A stretch of 64,000 bases of DNA, from NCBI GenBank assembly GCA_030035585.1, contig CM057469.1, forward strand, positions 64,311,501-64,375,500. The letters run 5' to 3'. The stretch is from Dugong dugon (taxonomy: Eukaryota; Chordata; Mammalia; Sirenia; Dugongidae). Position numbers and translations under genes: made by a program. The number at the start of each line of letters is the position of its first letter. The stretch's first letter is position 1. This document shows positions 1 through 64,000 of the stretch, in pieces. Below the pieces are notes generated by a model that saw only the letters and a list, made by a program, of their open reading frames with translations, made no database searches and had not been told where the DNA came from.

Positions 1-1020
1 GAAAGAAATTCATATTAAACATAGAAAACTTGGGAAAAATACACATCTATAATCCCAATGTCCAGAGATCACAATGGATATTTAAAAAAATAATTTAAGT
101 AATTTCCATATTCTATTATAAATAAATATGCTTTTTGAGTAAGAGAACATAGAGCTTTTGGTACTTGGGGCTAATTGCCCCTGCAAGAAGCTTTGACTAT
201 TTGTACATTCATGTCAGCTGGGCCTGTACCTGTTTCACCACATGCTGATCTTTTTTTTTTTTTTTCTTTGAGAAAAACCAATGTGAACTCTGGAAAATGT
301 TTTTGCAATATCTTAAATTCTGTTTCTTTTATTATCATGAAGTTGAGAATATTTTTGTATACTTGGGTCATTTGCTTACTTGTTTGTGAATTTTGTTTTC
401 CAGTCCTTTGCCCATATTTCTCTTGAATTGTTTAAATTTCACTTATTAAAAAAATATCATTATGTAGATAGAGGCTCTGTCTTTCATTTTCTTCTCCTGG
501 AACCCTGGTCCTCCTAATAATCTCTTTCCAACTTCACCCTCTCTCTTTTCTGCATTGAAAGCTCTTTTGTAAGATTTCCTTTAATCATCTTTATCCATTG
601 GCTCTGTTCTTCTGAACCTAATTGCTTTGGATTGTTGAGAACACCACCAAATAATCAGAAGAGGGCAGGGGATACCTGCCTTCAACTCCATTTCCCCATT
701 TTTATCTTTAGCCACTGTTCTGTAGCTTGTTTTATATCTATATATGCATATGCATCTGTATTTGTATATTATGCATGTATATGCATATACACATATGCAT
801 ATTTATTTATATATGTATTTGCATATATAAATCACATACACACACACATATATACACAGTATTGTTGTAAATGTGAAATGTCAGATAATGAGATAGTCGG
901 TAAGTAAGGAGTACTTACACAAGCACACCCCATGGTGGATCAGGGTTTAACTCTGTTATGTTTCAGAATATGATTCACAAATTTATTTTCTCCTTCTTCT
1001 AGCTCCCGTTAATATAACAG
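1..1020 (+). other. PTPRC: PTPRC intron 3, 3' part
   Basis: No coding exon was recognised. The stretch is AT-rich, with a T-run near 251-265 and a TATGCA-type low-complexity patch around 735-865. The pyrimidine-rich acceptor tract of exon A lies at about 983-1002. The short exon 3 expected upstream in human PTPRC was searched for by eye and not found. Confidence 0.6.
983..1020 (+). promoter_or_regulatory. PTPRC: tandem splice acceptors of exon A
   Basis: A strong pyrimidine tract ends in 'ttctag' at 1002, and a second AG follows at 1019-1020 ('aatataacag'), 18 nt later and in the same frame. The distal AG matches the human exon boundary by length; the proximal AG is the first one after the pyrimidine tract and would normally be favoured. 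Use of the proximal site would add residues APVNIT, including an N-I-T sequon. Confidence 0.6.
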
Positions 1021-63169
<62,149 letters not shown>

Positions 63170-64000
63170 GTATGTATTTTATTTTACCTTACTTTTACAT
63201 CAGATAAAGTTAAGCTCTCTTTTGGATTTGTTTAATATGAGGAAAATTATCTTTGAAGCAAGTTTTTCATATTTGGTTAACCGTGGGGAAGAGGTTAACA
63301 GACTATTTAAATTTTACTTACAGGAAATATTTTGAATCCCAAACAGTTACCAGGGACTTTAGAGTCATAGATAGACTGTATTGAGTGGTGTTTTTTTTGT
63401 TTGTTTGTTTTGTTTTTTTTTGTTTTTTCTTCTACCCGTTATTTCTAAAATGGTTTGTCAGAAAGATGAAATCTCTACAGCCGGGAGAAAAAAGGCCAAG
63501 TTGCCTTTACCAGCTGTCTCTCATCTTTAGTTTATTTCAGCTGTTTACTCCAGGATAATTTCCAGATACAAAACCTTACATACTTTTGTTCTCTTCTTTC
63601 CTTTATATCTGGGAGTTTGAAAATGGGTGTATTCTGTAAACTGTCAATCACTGACTTTTTTTTTATTCTTTTTATTTTACTTTATTTTTGTTAAAAATAT
63701 GCACAGCAAAACCCGCTCTCATTCCACAGTTTCTAGACATATTGATCAGTGACATTGGTTACATTCTTCCCATTGTGTCAAGATTCTTATTATTTCTGTT
63801 CTAGTTGTTTCGCTTCTGTTTATTTAATCTCCATGCCCCACAGCCTTCTCATCTATGCTTTAAAATAGCTGTTGAGGCTTTGGTCTTATATAGATACTTT
63901 TTTAAAAGTAATCATTGAAATTTAACAGATCAAAAGTTGCAGTTTTGAAGTCTTAATTCTACTATTTGAGCATACGGACACAACCCCATTTGGTACAACT
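63170..64000 (+). other. PTPRC: PTPRC intron 27, 5' part
   Basis: It contains a T/G-rich run (63390-63430) and an L1-3'-end-like, minus-strand stretch at about 63655-63905 ('aatatgcacagcaaaacccg', 'agtgacattggttacattct') that parallels 35730-35830. Confidence 0.55.

Noticed and set aside
180-260. Possible PTPRC exon 3
   Set aside because: 'gtcagctgggcctgtacctg' has an AG and Pro-like coding but no matching phase, donor, or similarity to the expected short QSPTPSPT-like segment.

Overview
This window is genomic DNA from a placental mammal, almost certainly an afrotherian and most likely an elephant or close relative. Two things show this. The introns are packed with AfroSINE-type tRNA-like SINEs (head 'ggagccctggtggcgcagtg', tail 'gtcgctatgagtcgga..'), their longer 'ggagtccctgggtggt..' relatives, and BovB-like RTE LINE tails ending in a CAA-rich run. 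The coding exons match a single host gene on the plus strand, PTPRC (CD45, receptor-type protein tyrosine phosphatase C, leukocyte common antigen).

The window holds the central part of PTPRC: 24 coding exons from 1021 to 63169, joining to 2829 nt (943 codons) with every phase compatible and no stop or frameshift. By comparison with remembered human CD45 they correspond to exons 4 to 27. The promoter, signal-peptide exons and exon 3 lie upstream or were not found. The second phosphatase domain (D2), C-tail and 3' UTR lie beyond 64000.

Layout: (i) 1021-10049, the mucin-like N-terminus: alternatively used exons A, B and C (human 4, 5, 6) and two further Ser/Thr-rich exons; (ii) 13083-43139, the Cys-rich and fibronectin-III-like ectodomain, spread over about 30 kb with very large introns; (iii) 46747-46855, the transmembrane exon; (iv) 47500-50558, juxtamembrane; (v) 51117-63169, phosphatase domain D1 with an intact KNRY loop, WPD loop and catalytic loop [10 protein letters not shown], plus the linker into D2. 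Exons 4 to 13 are all multiples of three with phase 1-1 boundaries, so any of them can be skipped in frame. This suits CD45's cell-type-specific splicing.

Introns are dominated by retroelements: about 30 AfroSINE copies or fragments on both strands, a minus-strand LINE-1 inserted into an older AfroSINE (about 16.9-23.3 kb), a BovB-like RTE fragment with a perfect 13-bp target duplication, old L1, L2 and MIR relics, a 360-bp terminal-inverted-repeat element, a SINE with a tRNA-Gly-like head split by an AfroSINE, and simple repeats including a roughly 370-bp CCCTT-type polypyrimidine tract. I see no second gene, no functional RNA gene, no CRISPR array and no microbial-type system. The points most worth a second look are the tandem in-frame acceptors of exon A, a CA tract inside exon B, the nested and serial SINE insertions, and the TIR element. 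Comparisons with human CD45 are from memory, not from an alignment.
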